Notes under the pieces: generated by a model
The model's database searches: none
Told to the model about the DNA's origin: nothing
The model's input: only the letters and a program-made list of their open reading frames with translations
Shown here: one piece after another, positions 8,126 to 17,589 of the stretch
Layout of the letters: each line of letters begins with the position of its first letter
Position numbering within the stretch: position 1 is the first letter of the stretch
Assembly (NCBI GenBank): GCA_045595185.1
Contig: JAZNZX010000067.1
Span: 75,215 to 139,214, forward strand
Length of the DNA stretch: 64,000 nt
Direction: 5' to 3'
DNA from: Fimenecus sp045595185
GTDB taxonomy: Bacteria > Bacillota > Clostridia > Oscillospirales > Acutalibacteraceae
Made by a program: the position numbers and the translations under genes

Positions 8126-9364
8126 ATGGATTTTAAATTTGATAAATTAAACAAAAATCAAGTTAAATATATTGTCTTTACATTAATCGGATTTTTTATA
8201 ATTTTCTACTTTATTTATCAGGTTGTACAGATGAATTCTGCTCCCTATAAAACTGAAATTGCAATGAAGCGCGATATGCAAAGAAGTATTCAGACAGAAG
8301 CCTTTGTTGTACGCGATGAAACATATATAACAACAGACAGTTCAGGCGGAACAGTTGTTTCAATTGCCGAAGACGGTAAAAGGGTTTCAAGTGGTGACGG
8401 TGTTGCTGTTGTTTTCCCGACTGCAGAAAGTGCAGCAGCATATGTCCGTATAAATGAGCTTGAAAAGGAAATTGAGTATTACAGTCAGCTTAAAAATCGT
8501 GTAGGTATCGGCACAAATGCACCTTCATCATACAGCAAACTTATCGATGATGCTTGTATTGCCTTTATTTCTGCATCAAGAGAGTCAATCGGAAGTAACT
8601 TTGATGATAAGTTAACTGATTTAAGAGATGCCATAACAGCTCGACAGTTAGCAGTTGGCGAAGAACTTTCTGTGGATGCAAAGCTTGCTGAATTGGAAGC
8701 CGAGCTTATCTCAATAAATAACAAAAGCCTTGATTATAAGACAATTTCTTCTCCGAATTCAGGATATTATATCGGTTCTGCTGACGGATATGAAAATATT
8801 GTGGATTACACAAAAGTCACTTCAATGACTTGTGAAGAAATAAATGTATTACTTAATGCAAAGAAACAGGATGTACCTGCCAATGTTATGGGTAAACTTG
8901 TTGATGAATTTGACTGGTACTTTGTCTGCACAGTTCCTTATAATGAATCAGGTGAACTGACTGTGGGCAAGACAGTAAGAGTCAATGTGCCTAATACTGC
9001 AGTTGGTATTATCAATTGCACGGTTGTCAGCAAAGGTGACAAAGAAGACGATAGTGTTGCAGTTGTCCTTAAATGTAACCTTATGAATCGTGATGTTGCA
9101 AACCTTCGTATTCACGATATTGAGATTATTGTCAGCGACTATGTCGGTATGAAAATCAGCAATAAGGCAATTCGCGAGCTTGACGGTGAAAAAGGCGTAT
9201 ATGTTCAACGCGGTAATATTATTCAATTCAGAAAAATCAACATTGTTACTTCTACTGAAGAATACTCAATCGTTGAATGTGTAACTGACTCGTCATATTT
9301 ACAGCAATATGACACAATTATCACAGAAGGAGTTGACCTGTATAATGGAAAAGTCGTTTCTTGA
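8126..9364 (+). CDS. HlyD-family membrane-fusion-like protein
   Basis: This 412-residue protein has one N-terminal transmembrane segment (residues ~15-33) and then an extracytoplasmic region. That region contains a biotinyl-lipoyl-like half-motif (SSGGTVVSIAEDGKRVSSGDGV, ~72-93), a helical segment (~105-205), a second half-motif (ISSPNSGYYIG, ~210) and beta-rich C-terminal domains. This arrangement fits HlyD/membrane fusion proteins. Such a gene often sits beside yggS, sepF and divIVA in Clostridia, which suggests an envelope or division role rather than classic export. No ABC partner is adjacent. AGGAGG at 8113-8118 precedes the ATG. The end overlaps yggS by 20 bases. Confidence 0.8.
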   Translation: MDFKFDKLNKNQVKYIVFTLIGFFIIFYFIYQVVQMNSAPYKTEIAMKRDMQRSIQTEAFVVRDETYITTDSSGGTVVSIAEDGKRVSSGDGVAVVFPTAESAAAYVRINELEKEIEYYSQLKNRVGIGTNAPSSYSKLIDDACIAFISASRESIGSNFDDKLTDLRDAITARQLAVGEELSVDAKLAELEAELISINNKSLDYKTISSPNSGYYIGSADGYENIVDYTKVTSMTCEEINVLLNAKKQDVPANVMGKLVDEFDWYFVCTVPYNESGELTVGKTVRVNVPNTAVGIINCTVVSKGDKEDDSVAVVLKCNLMNRDVANLRIHDIEIIVSDYVGMKISNKAIRELDGEKGVYVQRGNIIQFRKINIVTSTEEYSIVECVTDSSYLQQYDTIITEGVDLYNGKVVS

Positions 9365-10067
9365 AAAACGCAAAGCAGATATAGAATATAACCTTGATGT
9401 AATCAATGAGAAAATTGCCGAAAGTGCAATTAAAAGCGGTCGAAATCCAAGTGATATTCAGCTTATGGCTGTTACAAAAACCGTTGACCCGATTTTCATA
9501 AATTACGCTCTTGATTACGGTGTTAATATGATTGGTGAAAATCGCGTTCAGGAAATGCTCCGCAAAAAGCCTGATTTACATCTCGATAATGTACAGAAGC
9601 ATCTTATCGGTCATCTTCAGACAAATAAGGCGGGACAGATTGTTGGTGAAGTCGATATGATTCAATCAGTTGATTCTTTGAAAATCGCAAAAGAAATTGC
9701 TAAACAGTCTGCCAAAAAAGGAATTATCACCGATGTTTTGCTTGAAATCAATATAGGTGATGAAGAAAGCAAAACAGGATTTTCAAAGTCGGAATTTATG
9801 GAAAATTTATACCAGATAGCTGAAATTCCGCAAATAAACGTCAAAGGCTTGATGACTATACCGCCTATATGTGAAAATAACAGTGTTCTTTGTGAATTTT
9901 TTGAAAATATCTATAATATCTATGTTGACATAAAGGCAAAAAAGTTAGATAATATAAATATGAATATTCTGTCGATGGGTATGTCGGGAGATTATGAACA
10001 AGCAATTATTTGCGGGTCAAATCTTGTAAGAATCGGTTCTTCAATTTTTGGTCCGAGAATATATTAA
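9345..10067 (+). CDS. YggS-family PLP-binding protein (PLP homeostasis protein)
   Basis: The 240-residue protein has the YggS/PROSC alanine-racemase-like fold. The PLP lysine lies in LMAVTKTVDP (~41), followed by GENRVQE (~66), the HLIGHLQTNKAG block (~85) and MGMSGDYEQAI (~210). It carries PLP and influences B6 and amino/keto acid balance; no racemase activity is expected. I chose the ATG at 9345 with AAGGAG upstream because the upstream in-frame ATG at 9309 lies deep inside the preceding gene. It is followed 16 bases later by sepF, as in many Gram-positive division clusters (ylmE-ylmF in Bacillus). Confidence 0.93.
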   Translation: MEKSFLEKRKADIEYNLDVINEKIAESAIKSGRNPSDIQLMAVTKTVDPIFINYALDYGVNMIGENRVQEMLRKKPDLHLDNVQKHLIGHLQTNKAGQIVGEVDMIQSVDSLKIAKEIAKQSAKKGIITDVLLEINIGDEESKTGFSKSEFMENLYQIAEIPQINVKGLMTIPPICENNSVLCEFFENIYNIYVDIKAKKLDNINMNILSMGMSGDYEQAIICGSNLVRIGSSIFGPRIY

Positions 10068-10083
10068 TGGGAGGATTTTTAAA

Positions 10084-10548
10084 ATGAGTTTTTTGGACAA
10101 AATCAAAAATATTGTTAACGTTGACGAGGATGGATACTATCCTGACGATGATGTAGATACAGGTTCATTTATCGGTTCTGATAATTTTGAGGACCAGGAA
10201 GAAAAAGTAGTAAGACAACAGCGTAGAGTACAGAGAAATCCTGAGGATAAGGTTGTCAATATACATACAACTGCACAGCTTCAGGTTGTTCTTGCAAAGC
10301 CTGAAAAGTTTGAAGAAGTTCGCGGTATTGCTGACAATCTTAATGAAAAGAGAACTGTTGTTTTGAATCTTGAATCAGTAAGCAAGGATGTTGCTCGTCG
10401 TCTTATCGACTTCCTTACAGGCGTTGCTTATGCAAACAACGGACAGATTAAGCGTGTTGCTAACAGCACATTTATCATTACACCTTACAATGTTGATGTA
10501 ATGGGCGACTTGCTTGATGAACTTGAAAATAACGGTATGTTTTTCTAA
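10084..10548 (+). CDS. sepF: Cell division protein SepF
   Basis: SepF binds FtsZ and the membrane and aligns FtsZ filaments during septation. The protein is 154 residues. An N-terminal amphipathic helix (MSFLDKIKNIV) is likely the membrane anchor. An acidic and glutamine/arginine-rich linker follows. The C-terminal SepF (DUF552) domain runs from ~residue 60 (VVNIHTTAQLQVVLAKP) to FITPYNVDV near 140, with the RRLIDFLTGVAYANNG segment. GGGAGG at 10069-10074 supports the ATG at 10084. The order yggS-sepF-divIVA is the known division-cluster order. Confidence 0.95.
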   Translation: MSFLDKIKNIVNVDEDGYYPDDDVDTGSFIGSDNFEDQEEKVVRQQRRVQRNPEDKVVNIHTTAQLQVVLAKPEKFEEVRGIADNLNEKRTVVLNLESVSKDVARRLIDFLTGVAYANNGQIKRVANSTFIITPYNVDVMGDLLDELENNGMFF

Positions 10549-10606
10549 GCCATAGATATTTTCTGAAGTCTTAGAATTACTGCTTGGCAGAAAGGGAAGA
10601 ATAAAT

Positions 10607-11665
10607 ATGCTTACACCAGATAGAATCAAAGAAAAAACTTTCCAGACATCAGGACGCGGTTCATATCGTGCAGAAGATGTAGATAGCTTTTTCCGTGAGG
10701 TTTCTGCTTCTTATGAGCAGATGTTTAAGGAAAACACAGATTTGATTAAAAAAATCAGCGTTTTCGCAAAGAAGATTGAAGAATATCGTGCTGATGAAGA
10801 TAGCCTTAAAATGGCACTTCTTAATGCACAGAAGCTTGCTGATAAAATAGTTGCTGAGGCAAAGGAAGCTGCTGCTAACGAAGTTGCATCTGTAAAGGGT
10901 GAAACTGACCAGCTTCGTGCTGAGGCTGCATCTGACGCTGCTGCATTGGAGCTTAACGCTAAGAACGAATCTGAAGCAATGCTTTCAAGTGCAAAGAAAG
11001 AATCTGCTGAGCTTTTAGCAAATGCAAAGGCGGAAGCAGAAAAAATTGTTGAAGATGCAACAAAAGAAGCAAAAGAAGTTCTTGGAAATCTTAATCGCAA
11101 GGTTACTCACGAAAGCCTTGTTTATGAAATGATGCAGAAGGAATCAACAATCTTTAAACAGAGACTTGTTTCAATGTATAAGGAGCACATTAACCTTATC
11201 AATAAGCTTCCTGAAATTGTTGATGAAAAACTTGATGCTGAAGCTCAGGAAGAGGAAGAACCAAAGCAGGAGGTTGCAGAAGCACCTGCTGAAACACCTG
11301 TTGAAGAACCGGTAGTAATTGAAGAAGCTCCTGTTCAGGCTGTTGAGGTTGTTGAAGATACAGCACCTGTTATCGAAGAAGAAAAGTTTGTTGTAATCGA
11401 AGAACCTGAGGCTGTGGAAGAACCTGTTGTTGAAGAGGTTGCAGCAGAAGAACCTGTTGAAACAAAGGAAAATGTTGATTCAAAGCCGATGTTCAGCTTT
11501 AATATTGACAATATTGATTTTTCCGATGACGACGAACCTGAAATTCCTGTTTCAACATTTGAAAGATTTGAAATGGCTGAAAAAACAGAAAAGCCTGTTG
11601 TGGAAGATAATAATGATGATGATTCAGGTTCAATTTCATTCAAAAACTTTTTTAAGAAAAAATAA
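10607..11665 (+). CDS. divIVA: DivIVA-family protein
   Basis: DivIVA proteins mark curved membrane (poles and septa). The 352-residue protein starts with the typical lipid-binding domain (MLTPDRIKEKTF, then YRAEDVDSFFREV, residues ~24-37). A long coiled coil with Ala/Glu/Lys heptads follows to ~200. The second half is an unusually long acidic low-complexity tail rich in EEPV and VVEE repeats, ending FKNFFKKK. The tail is probably disordered. The gene lies between sepF and lspA in the same operon, as in many Firmicutes. Role in division or sporulation polarity is inferred from the family. Confidence 0.92.
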   Translation: MLTPDRIKEKTFQTSGRGSYRAEDVDSFFREVSASYEQMFKENTDLIKKISVFAKKIEEYRADEDSLKMALLNAQKLADKIVAEAKEAAANEVASVKGETDQLRAEAASDAAALELNAKNESEAMLSSAKKESAELLANAKAEAEKIVEDATKEAKEVLGNLNRKVTHESLVYEMMQKESTIFKQRLVSMYKEHINLINKLPEIVDEKLDAEAQEEEEPKQEVAEAPAETPVEEPVVIEEAPVQAVEVVEDTAPVIEEEKFVVIEEPEAVEEPVVEEVAAEEPVETKENVDSKPMFSFNIDNIDFSDDDEPEIPVSTFERFEMAEKTEKPVVEDNNDDDSGSISFKNFFKKK

Positions 11666-11683
11666 AATAGACGAGGTATTTTA

Positions 11684-12166
11684 ATGCTTCAAGTAATTAC
11701 TTTAATCATAATTGCAGTTCTTGTTGCAATTGACCAAATCATTAAATTACTTGTAATTGAACATCTCGAACCGATTGGCAGCCTTACTTTAATAGACGGC
11801 TTTATTCAGTTGAATTATGCCGAAAATACAGGGGCTGCTTTTGGTTCTTTTAGTGGGGAAACAACATTTTTATCAATTTTCACATTGGCAATAATACTTC
11901 TTGGACTTGTCTATCTTTTTGTAAAGAAACGCAAGGTGGACATGGAATATGTCTGTATTTCATTGATTATTGCAGGTGGTTTAGGAAACCTCATTGACAG
12001 AATTTTCCGTGGTTTTGTTGTTGATTATATTGAACCTCTTTTTGTTGATTTCGCAATTTTTAATTTTGCTGATATTCTTGTAACTTGTAGTTGTATTGCG
12101 CTTGTAATATGGCTTATGTATGAGATATATCGTGAAAATAAAAACGATAAAAGGGAAAAAAGATGA
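11684..12166 (+). CDS. lspA: Lipoprotein signal peptidase LspA
   Basis: LspA cleaves the signal peptide of prolipoproteins after lipidation, within the membrane. The protein is 160 residues with four hydrophobic segments. The family blocks are YAENTGAAFG (~44), GNLIDRIFRGFVVDYIE (~104) and FNFADILV (~127). The two catalytic aspartates fall in NLIDR and FNFAD. The gene overlaps rluD by four bases (ATGA). Likely substrates in this window are the lipoproteins encoded at 17586, 42699 and 60181 (minus). Confidence 0.96.
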   Translation: MLQVITLIIIAVLVAIDQIIKLLVIEHLEPIGSLTLIDGFIQLNYAENTGAAFGSFSGETTFLSIFTLAIILLGLVYLFVKKRKVDMEYVCISLIIAGGLGNLIDRIFRGFVVDYIEPLFVDFAIFNFADILVTCSCIALVIWLMYEIYRENKNDKREKR

Positions 12167-13092
12167 GTGAGATTTTAATTGAGGTCCCTCAGGAGTATGA
12201 GGGAGAAAGAATAGATAAGTTTTTATCGGTTCTCTTAGAAGATGCCTCAAGAAGTTCAATTCAAAAGCTTATTGAGAATGAAAAGGTTCTCGTTAACGGT
12301 CAACCGATAAATAAAAAATACAAAGTCAGCATTGATGATGAAATCACAATGCTTCCGGGGGAACTTAAGCCCTTGGATGCTCAGCCTGAAAATATACCGC
12401 TTGATATTGTTTATGAAGATGAGCATCTTCTTGTTGTAAATAAACCAAGAGGAATGGTTGTTCATCCTGCACCTGGAAATTACAGCGGAACACTTGTTAA
12501 TGCACTTTTGTATCACTGTAAGGACTCTCTTTCAGGGATTAACGGTGTTCTTCGACCGGGAATTGTCCACAGAATTGATAAGGACACAAGTGGTTTGCTG
12601 ATTGTGGCAAAGAATGATAAAGCGCATATGGGACTTGCAGAGCAAATAAAGGAACATAGCTTTACCCGTGAATATAATGCTGTTATTGTTGGTCATCTTA
12701 AGGATGACAAGGGGACAGTCAATGCACCAATCGGCAGAAATCCCAAGGACCGTAAAAAGATGTGTGTAACATATCAGAATTCAAAAAATGCAGTTACCCA
12801 CTATTCCGTAATCAACGATTATGAGGATTATTCGCATATTTCATTAAAGCTTGAGACAGGAAGAACGCACCAGATTCGTGTTCATATGGCTCATCTCGGT
12901 CATCCTGTGGCAGGGGATTCTGTGTATGGAAATGATAAAAAAAGTGCTTACCTTAACGGTCAGTGCTTACATGCTATAAAAATCGGATTTATTCATCCAA
13001 TAACCGATGAATATCTTGAGTTTACATCGGATTTACCTGATTATTTTAATGAGTTTTTAAGAAAACTCAAACACACCTCGGGAGGTGTTTAA
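12163..13092 (+). CDS. rluD: RluA/RluD-family 23S rRNA pseudouridine synthase
   Basis: This enzyme isomerises uridine to pseudouridine in large-subunit rRNA. The 309-residue protein has an N-terminal S4 RNA-binding domain (RIDKFLSVLLEDASRSSIQKLIENEKV region, shown here only by its start) and a catalytic domain. That domain has the RluA signature HRIDKDTSGLL with the catalytic Asp (~residue 140) and the GRTHQIRVHMAHLG block (~230). It overlaps lspA by four bases, as the lspA-rluD pair does in many Firmicutes. The exact target uridines cannot be read from the sequence. Confidence 0.93.
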   Translation: MSEILIEVPQEYEGERIDKFLSVLLEDASRSSIQKLIENEKVLVNGQPINKKYKVSIDDEITMLPGELKPLDAQPENIPLDIVYEDEHLLVVNKPRGMVVHPAPGNYSGTLVNALLYHCKDSLSGINGVLRPGIVHRIDKDTSGLLIVAKNDKAHMGLAEQIKEHSFTREYNAVIVGHLKDDKGTVNAPIGRNPKDRKKMCVTYQNSKNAVTHYSVINDYEDYSHISLKLETGRTHQIRVHMAHLGHPVAGDSVYGNDKKSAYLNGQCLHAIKIGFIHPITDEYLEFTSDLPDYFNEFLRKLKHTSGGV

Positions 13093-13093
13093 A

Positions 13094-13927
13094 ATGGAAA
13101 ATAAAGATTTATCGCATTGGCTTGTGGTGTCTGATATCGACGGAACACTTAATAATAAGTTCAGACAACTGCCAAAACGAAATTATGAAGCAATATGCCG
13201 TTTTGTAAATGAATGTAACGGACATTTTACACTTGCTTCAGGCAGAAATGTTCAGTCAATGCGTAAGCATTACGAGCGTTTACCGATTAAGGGTACACCT
13301 GCCGTAATTCTTAACGGTGCCGGTGTTTATGACTATGCAAACGAAAAAATGCTTTCATTTAATGCAATAAATGACCATGCAATGGATTTGGTTTTTGAAA
13401 TTTATAAGAGATTTCCTATGGTTGAAATTGAAATTTTGACCGATAAAATGATTTATACTCTTAATTCAAGAATTTTTGCAAAAGTTATGGTTAGAGCAGA
13501 TAAATTGCATTATAAAAATTGTAAACATCCCGGTGAAATACCGAGAGAAAATTGGGGTAAGGTTATTTTCCTTGGTATGCCTGACCTTATTAAAGCAATC
13601 AGAAGATATGTTGATAAACTGACAGATACAAGAGCAAACTTTATGTCAAGCTCAATTTGTTCTTTTGAAATGCTTAACGAGGGTGTACATAAGGGTTCAG
13701 CACTTATGAAAATTGCCGATATGTATGGTATCAAACAAAGTCATACTGCTGCAATCGGTGACTATTTCAACGATTATGATATGTTAAAAACAGTTGGTCT
13801 TCCTGCCTGTTGCGGACAAGCACCGAAAGCTATGCATGAAATTGCAAAATTCCACGCTTGTCATTGTAACGGTGGTGCAGTTGCAGACTTGCTCGAATAT
13901 ATTATGGATGATTATAAGGAGGAATAA
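13094..13927 (+). CDS. Cof-type HAD-superfamily hydrolase
   Basis: The 277-residue protein is a HAD phosphatase of the Cof/IIB subclass. Motif I is VSDIDGTLNN (residues ~11-20) with the nucleophile and acid Asp pair. A C2 cap lies in the middle, and motif IV is GDYFNDYDML (~222), which binds Mg2+. The likely substrates are small phosphorylated sugars or nucleotides, but nothing here shows which. GGAGGT at 13081-13086 fixes the ATG at 13094; an in-frame GTG at 13085 overlaps that site. It is tightly linked to rluD and the transketolase genes. Confidence 0.9.
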   Translation: MENKDLSHWLVVSDIDGTLNNKFRQLPKRNYEAICRFVNECNGHFTLASGRNVQSMRKHYERLPIKGTPAVILNGAGVYDYANEKMLSFNAINDHAMDLVFEIYKRFPMVEIEILTDKMIYTLNSRIFAKVMVRADKLHYKNCKHPGEIPRENWGKVIFLGMPDLIKAIRRYVDKLTDTRANFMSSSICSFEMLNEGVHKGSALMKIADMYGIKQSHTAAIGDYFNDYDMLKTVGLPACCGQAPKAMHEIAKFHACHCNGGAVADLLEYIMDDYKEE

Positions 13928-13930
13928 TAT

Positions 13931-14779
13931 ATGAATAATTCACTCAAACACGAATTAGAAGTATTTGCTGTAAAAGAAAGAATGTTGATTCTTGAAGGCA
14001 TTTACAATGCTAAAGCAGGACATCCGGGTGGTTCACTTTCAATTGCCGAGCTTATGGCATATCTTTACAATGTAGAAATGAGAGTTGACGCATCTAATCC
14101 AAAATGGGAGGACAGAGATCGCTTTGTTCTTTCAAAAGGTCACGCAGCACCTGCTCTTTATGCAACACTTGCACTTAAAGGTTTTTTCCCGACAGAGGAT
14201 ATTAAGACACTTCGTAAGTCAGATTCATACCTTCAGGGTCATCCGAGTATGAAATGCGTACCCGGTGTTGATATGAGTACAGGCTCACTCGGTCAGGGTA
14301 TCTCAACTGCTGTTGGTATGGCACTTGCAGCAAAATATGATAATAAAGACACAAGAGTTTATACAATTCTCGGTGACGGTGAAATCGAAGAAGGTCAGGT
14401 TTGGGAAGCAGCAATGTTCGCAAGTGCAAAGAAGCTTGACAATCTTGTAGTAATCGTTGATAATAATAATCTTCAGATTGACGGTAGTATTGAAGAGGTT
14501 AACTCACCATATCCGATTCCTGAAAAGTTCACAGCATTTGGTTTCAATACAATTGAAATTGATGGTAATAACTTTGACGAAATTGAAGATGCTTTTGCAA
14601 AAGCAAAGGAAACAAAGGGTGTGCCTACTGCAATTATTGCAAAGACAGTTAAGGGTAAAGGTGTTTCTTATATGGAAAATGCAGTTAACTGGCACGGTGC
14701 AGCACCAAATGAAGAACTTTATAACACAGCAGTAGCAGAGCTTACTGCAAAACTTAATGAATTGGAGGCAGCAAAATGA
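13931..14779 (+). CDS. Transketolase, N-terminal (TPP pyrophosphate-binding) subunit
   Basis: The 282-residue protein is the first half of a split transketolase, which moves two-carbon units between pentose and hexose phosphates. It shows KAGHPGGSLSIAELM (~23), LSKGHAAPALYA (~64), STGSLGQGIS (~115) and the ThDP motif GDGEIEEGQVWEAAMFA to VDNNN (~145-175). The second half follows with a four-base overlap. Within this window it can accept xylulose 5-phosphate made by the araBAD pathway (inference). Confidence 0.96.
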   Translation: MNNSLKHELEVFAVKERMLILEGIYNAKAGHPGGSLSIAELMAYLYNVEMRVDASNPKWEDRDRFVLSKGHAAPALYATLALKGFFPTEDIKTLRKSDSYLQGHPSMKCVPGVDMSTGSLGQGISTAVGMALAAKYDNKDTRVYTILGDGEIEEGQVWEAAMFASAKKLDNLVVIVDNNNLQIDGSIEEVNSPYPIPEKFTAFGFNTIEIDGNNFDEIEDAFAKAKETKGVPTAIIAKTVKGKGVSYMENAVNWHGAAPNEELYNTAVAELTAKLNELEAAK

Positions 14780-15723
14780 GTGAAGTAATCAAAACAGCAA
14801 CAAGAGATGCTTACGGTAAAGCACTTGTTGAATTAGGTAATACAGATGCTAAGGTTCTTGTTCTTGATGCAGACCTTGCTGCTGCTACAAAAACAGGAAT
14901 GTTCAAAAAGGAACACCCTGAAAAATTCATCGACTGCGGTATCGCGGAAGGTAATATGATGGGTATTGCTGCAGGTCTTGCAGCATCAGGATACACAGTA
15001 TTTGCATCATCATTTGCAATGTTTGCTGCTGGTCGTGCATTTGAACAGGTAAGAAACTCAATCGGTTATCCTCATCTTAATGTTAAAATCGGTGCAACTC
15101 ACGCAGGTATTTCCGTTGGTGAAGACGGTGCAAGCCACCAGTGCTGTGAAGACATCGGTCTTATGAGAACAATCCCGGGTATGGTAATTCTTAACCCTGC
15201 CGATGATGTTGAAGCAAGACTTTGCGTTCTTGCTGCAGCAGAACACGATGGCCCTGTTTATATGCGATTCGGTCGTCTTGCAGTGCCAAGAGTATTTGAC
15301 GAAAACTATAAGTTCGAAATCGGTAAAGGCTCTGTTCTTAAGGAAGGCGACGATGTAACAATCATCGCAACAGGTCTTATGGTCAACGAAGCACTTATGG
15401 CTTATGAAGAACTTAAGGCAGAAGGCATCAATGCAAGAGTTGTTAATATGGCAACAATCAAGCCTATTGACCGTGACATCATCATTGAAAGTGCAAAGAA
15501 GACAGGCGTAATCGTTACTGCAGAAGAACACAATGTAATCGGTGGTCTTGGTTCAGCAGTAGCAGAAGTTGTTTGTGAAACAGTTCCTGTTCCTGTACTT
15601 CGTGTAGGTGTTGAAGATACATTCGGTAAATCAGGTCCTGCAGTTCAGCTTCTCCACGAATTCGGACTTGATGCTGCAAATATCGTTGCAAAATGTAAGG
15701 CAGCAGTAGCGCTCAAAAAATAA
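14776..15723 (+). CDS. Transketolase, C-terminal (pyrimidine-binding) subunit
   Basis: The 315-residue protein is the second half of the split transketolase. It carries the pyrimidine-binding domain (VLDADLAAATKTGMF, ~26; FIDCGIAEGNMMGIAAG, ~55) and the C-terminal transketolase domain (VTIIATGLMVNEALMAYEEL, ~195). The subunit is of the archaeal/clostridial two-polypeptide type. It is the last gene before a strong terminator at 15737-15764, so it closes the operon that starts at mutL. Confidence 0.96.
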   Translation: MSEVIKTATRDAYGKALVELGNTDAKVLVLDADLAAATKTGMFKKEHPEKFIDCGIAEGNMMGIAAGLAASGYTVFASSFAMFAAGRAFEQVRNSIGYPHLNVKIGATHAGISVGEDGASHQCCEDIGLMRTIPGMVILNPADDVEARLCVLAAAEHDGPVYMRFGRLAVPRVFDENYKFEIGKGSVLKEGDDVTIIATGLMVNEALMAYEELKAEGINARVVNMATIKPIDRDIIIESAKKTGVIVTAEEHNVIGGLGSAVAEVVCETVPVPVLRVGVEDTFGKSGPAVQLLHEFGLDAANIVAKCKAAVALKK

Positions 15724-15736
15724 GTAATAATCGTAA

Positions 15737-15764
15737 GGCGGGGTCAAGACCCCGCCGTTTTTTT
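15737..15764 (+). terminator. Rho-independent terminator after the transketolase genes
   Basis: GGCGGGGTC/GACCCCGCC form a GC-rich stem with a two-base loop, followed by a G and seven T residues. A near-identical hairpin with a TT loop recurs at 29682-29701, so the stem also belongs to a repeat family. Confidence 0.9.
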
Positions 15765-15877
15765 GAAATTATGTGTTGCTTTTGGGCATTTGTAACATAT
15801 AACAGGCTTGTTATATAGCATTATAAACAAAAAACAATTTTAGTGAAATATTACTTTATTTTAACCACTTTTTATTG

Positions 15878-15883
15878 TATAAT
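15878..15883 (+). promoter_or_regulatory. Possible -10 box for the GPH symporter
   Basis: A TATAAT lies 33 bases upstream of the ATG at 15916. The -35 region at the right distance (TTTATT at 15855-15860) is a poor match, so this is only a half-supported promoter. Confidence 0.35.
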
Positions 15884-15915
15884 TATATTATTATAAATGG
15901 GAAAGGGATGGTTTA

Positions 15916-17589
15916 ATGACTAAAAATGAGATTATAAGTACGGTCAAGGGACTACCATCTTATGTAAAAGAACATTGGAATACACCAAACGAGGGTGAAT
16001 ATCTGACACTTAAGGAGTCTGCTGCATATATGCTGACTCAGGCAGGTTCATATGTTTTCCTTACTGCATCAGGTATAATTTCATTCTCAGCAGGTTATTT
16101 CTGTGGTGCGGTTATGGGTATTGCTGCCATTGACTTTTCAATTATCAATATTATCAGTACAATTGTAGGTTATGTTCTTATGTTTATGAACCCTATCAAT
16201 GTTCTGATATATGAAAATCACGGCAGACTTACAAAAAGGATGAAGATTTTTGCTCATCTGTCTTATGCAGGTAAGCTTGTAGTCGGCATAAGTTGCTATT
16301 TCCTGCCGCAAGGTATGTTCGAGTCGGTAATTAACGGTTTGCCACAGCTTGTTGGTAATATGCTTGTAGCAGGTGCTATATGGGATTATTTCCATTGGTT
16401 TGTCCGTAGAAAATTCTGTGAAAAGCATGGCCGTTTCAAGCCGTTTGTTCTTCTCTGCGGTATTCCGTGTGCCTTAATGATTTCTGCAATTCCATATCTT
16501 CCTGTTCAGGGTATGACATATACAAATAAGCTTGTTGTTCTTCACTTTGCATTCACTCTTATGTCATATTTCTATAATAATTACACAGGCGTTAACACAC
16601 TTGTTACATTTATGACACCAAATTCTCAGGAAAGACAGAAGCTTCATTCAATTGTTCCTATTATTTCGGGCTTTTTCTCATCGGTTGTCGGTGCAATTCT
16701 TCCGATGCTTATCGACTCAACAGGTGGTTACTTAAGCCTTCAGACATATAAGGTGTTTATTCCTATTTTTACGATTTCAGGTGCCTGTATGTCCTTGTTG
16801 GCAGTTTTCTGTAAGGAAAGAATCATTGAAGCACCAATGGAAAAACGAGCAAGAGTTACTTTCTTTAAGGGTGCTAAAAATGTTCTTAAAAACAAATACT
16901 TCTGGATTACAAATATTTCAAATGTAATCGGTCAATGGCATGGACTTGTGGGTAATCTTCTCAGTTGGTGGTTTGTATATTCACTTCGTATGGAATGGTT
17001 CTCAGGTGTTGCTGCCAATATCGTTGTTATGGGTATGACATTCGGTAACATTCTTTGTCCTATCCTTACAAAACGCTTCCAGAAGAGAAATATTCTCATT
17101 TCGTTCCGTGGCGTTACAATTCTTACTGTATTGGGAATAGCCCTTGCTGTTAAGATGGAAAATATTATAATCTTTATGGTTGCTATGTTCCTTAAAAATA
17201 CAATTGCACCTGTTGTTGACGGTGTCAATGTTGGTCTTAATGCAGATATTCTTACATATCACCAATGGAAATACGGTGAACGAGCAGATGCTATGGCAGG
17301 TGTTTTTGGTTGGTTCTTAAACCCTGTCAATGTTGCAATCGGTTATATTATGCCTTGGATGCTTTCAATGATTGGCTTTACATCTGACTGGGATGTTCTT
17401 TTTGACTCGCAGATTCTTAACAATGTGTTTACTCTTTATACATGGGGTTCGGTGATTGGTCTTGTTCTTCTGACGGTTCCGTTTATTTTCTACGACCTGA
17501 CTAAAGAAAAACACGATATGTGCGTCAGAGAGTTGCAGGAAAGAGTAAAGGCTATTGAAGAAACTGAAAGTGAGGTGTCAGCGGTATGA
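15916..17589 (+). CDS. GPH-family (glycoside-pentoside-hexuronide) cation symporter
   Basis: The 557-residue protein has about 12 hydrophobic segments and an MFS/GPH architecture. Family hints are the KRMKIFAHLSYAGK segment, GRFKPFVLLCGIPCALM (~175), which resembles the GPH GR.KP/RP motif, and SQERQKLHSIVPI. It is longer than typical GPH proteins, with an extended central part. The substrate cannot be named; a sugar or glycoside taken up with Na+ or H+ is likely. It overlaps the next lipoprotein gene by four bases, so the two are cotranscribed. Confidence 0.78.
   Translation: MTKNEIISTVKGLPSYVKEHWNTPNEGEYLTLKESAAYMLTQAGSYVFLTASGIISFSAGYFCGAVMGIAAIDFSIINIISTIVGYVLMFMNPINVLIYENHGRLTKRMKIFAHLSYAGKLVVGISCYFLPQGMFESVINGLPQLVGNMLVAGAIWDYFHWFVRRKFCEKHGRFKPFVLLCGIPCALMISAIPYLPVQGMTYTNKLVVLHFAFTLMSYFYNNYTGVNTLVTFMTPNSQERQKLHSIVPIISGFFSSVVGAILPMLIDSTGGYLSLQTYKVFIPIFTISGACMSLLAVFCKERIIEAPMEKRARVTFFKGAKNVLKNKYFWITNISNVIGQWHGLVGNLLSWWFVYSLRMEWFSGVAANIVVMGMTFGNILCPILTKRFQKRNILISFRGVTILTVLGIALAVKMENIIIFMVAMFLKNTIAPVVDGVNVGLNADILTYHQWKYGERADAMAGVFGWFLNPVNVAIGYIMPWMLSMIGFTSDWDVLFDSQILNNVFTLYTWGSVIGLVLLTVPFIFYDLTKEKHDMCVRELQERVKAIEETESEVSAV

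Noticed and set aside
9309..9344. Longer YggS start at 9309
   Set aside because: It adds 12 residues lying inside the upstream gene and lacks a ribosome site, whereas 9345 has AAGGAG upstream and fits the family length.
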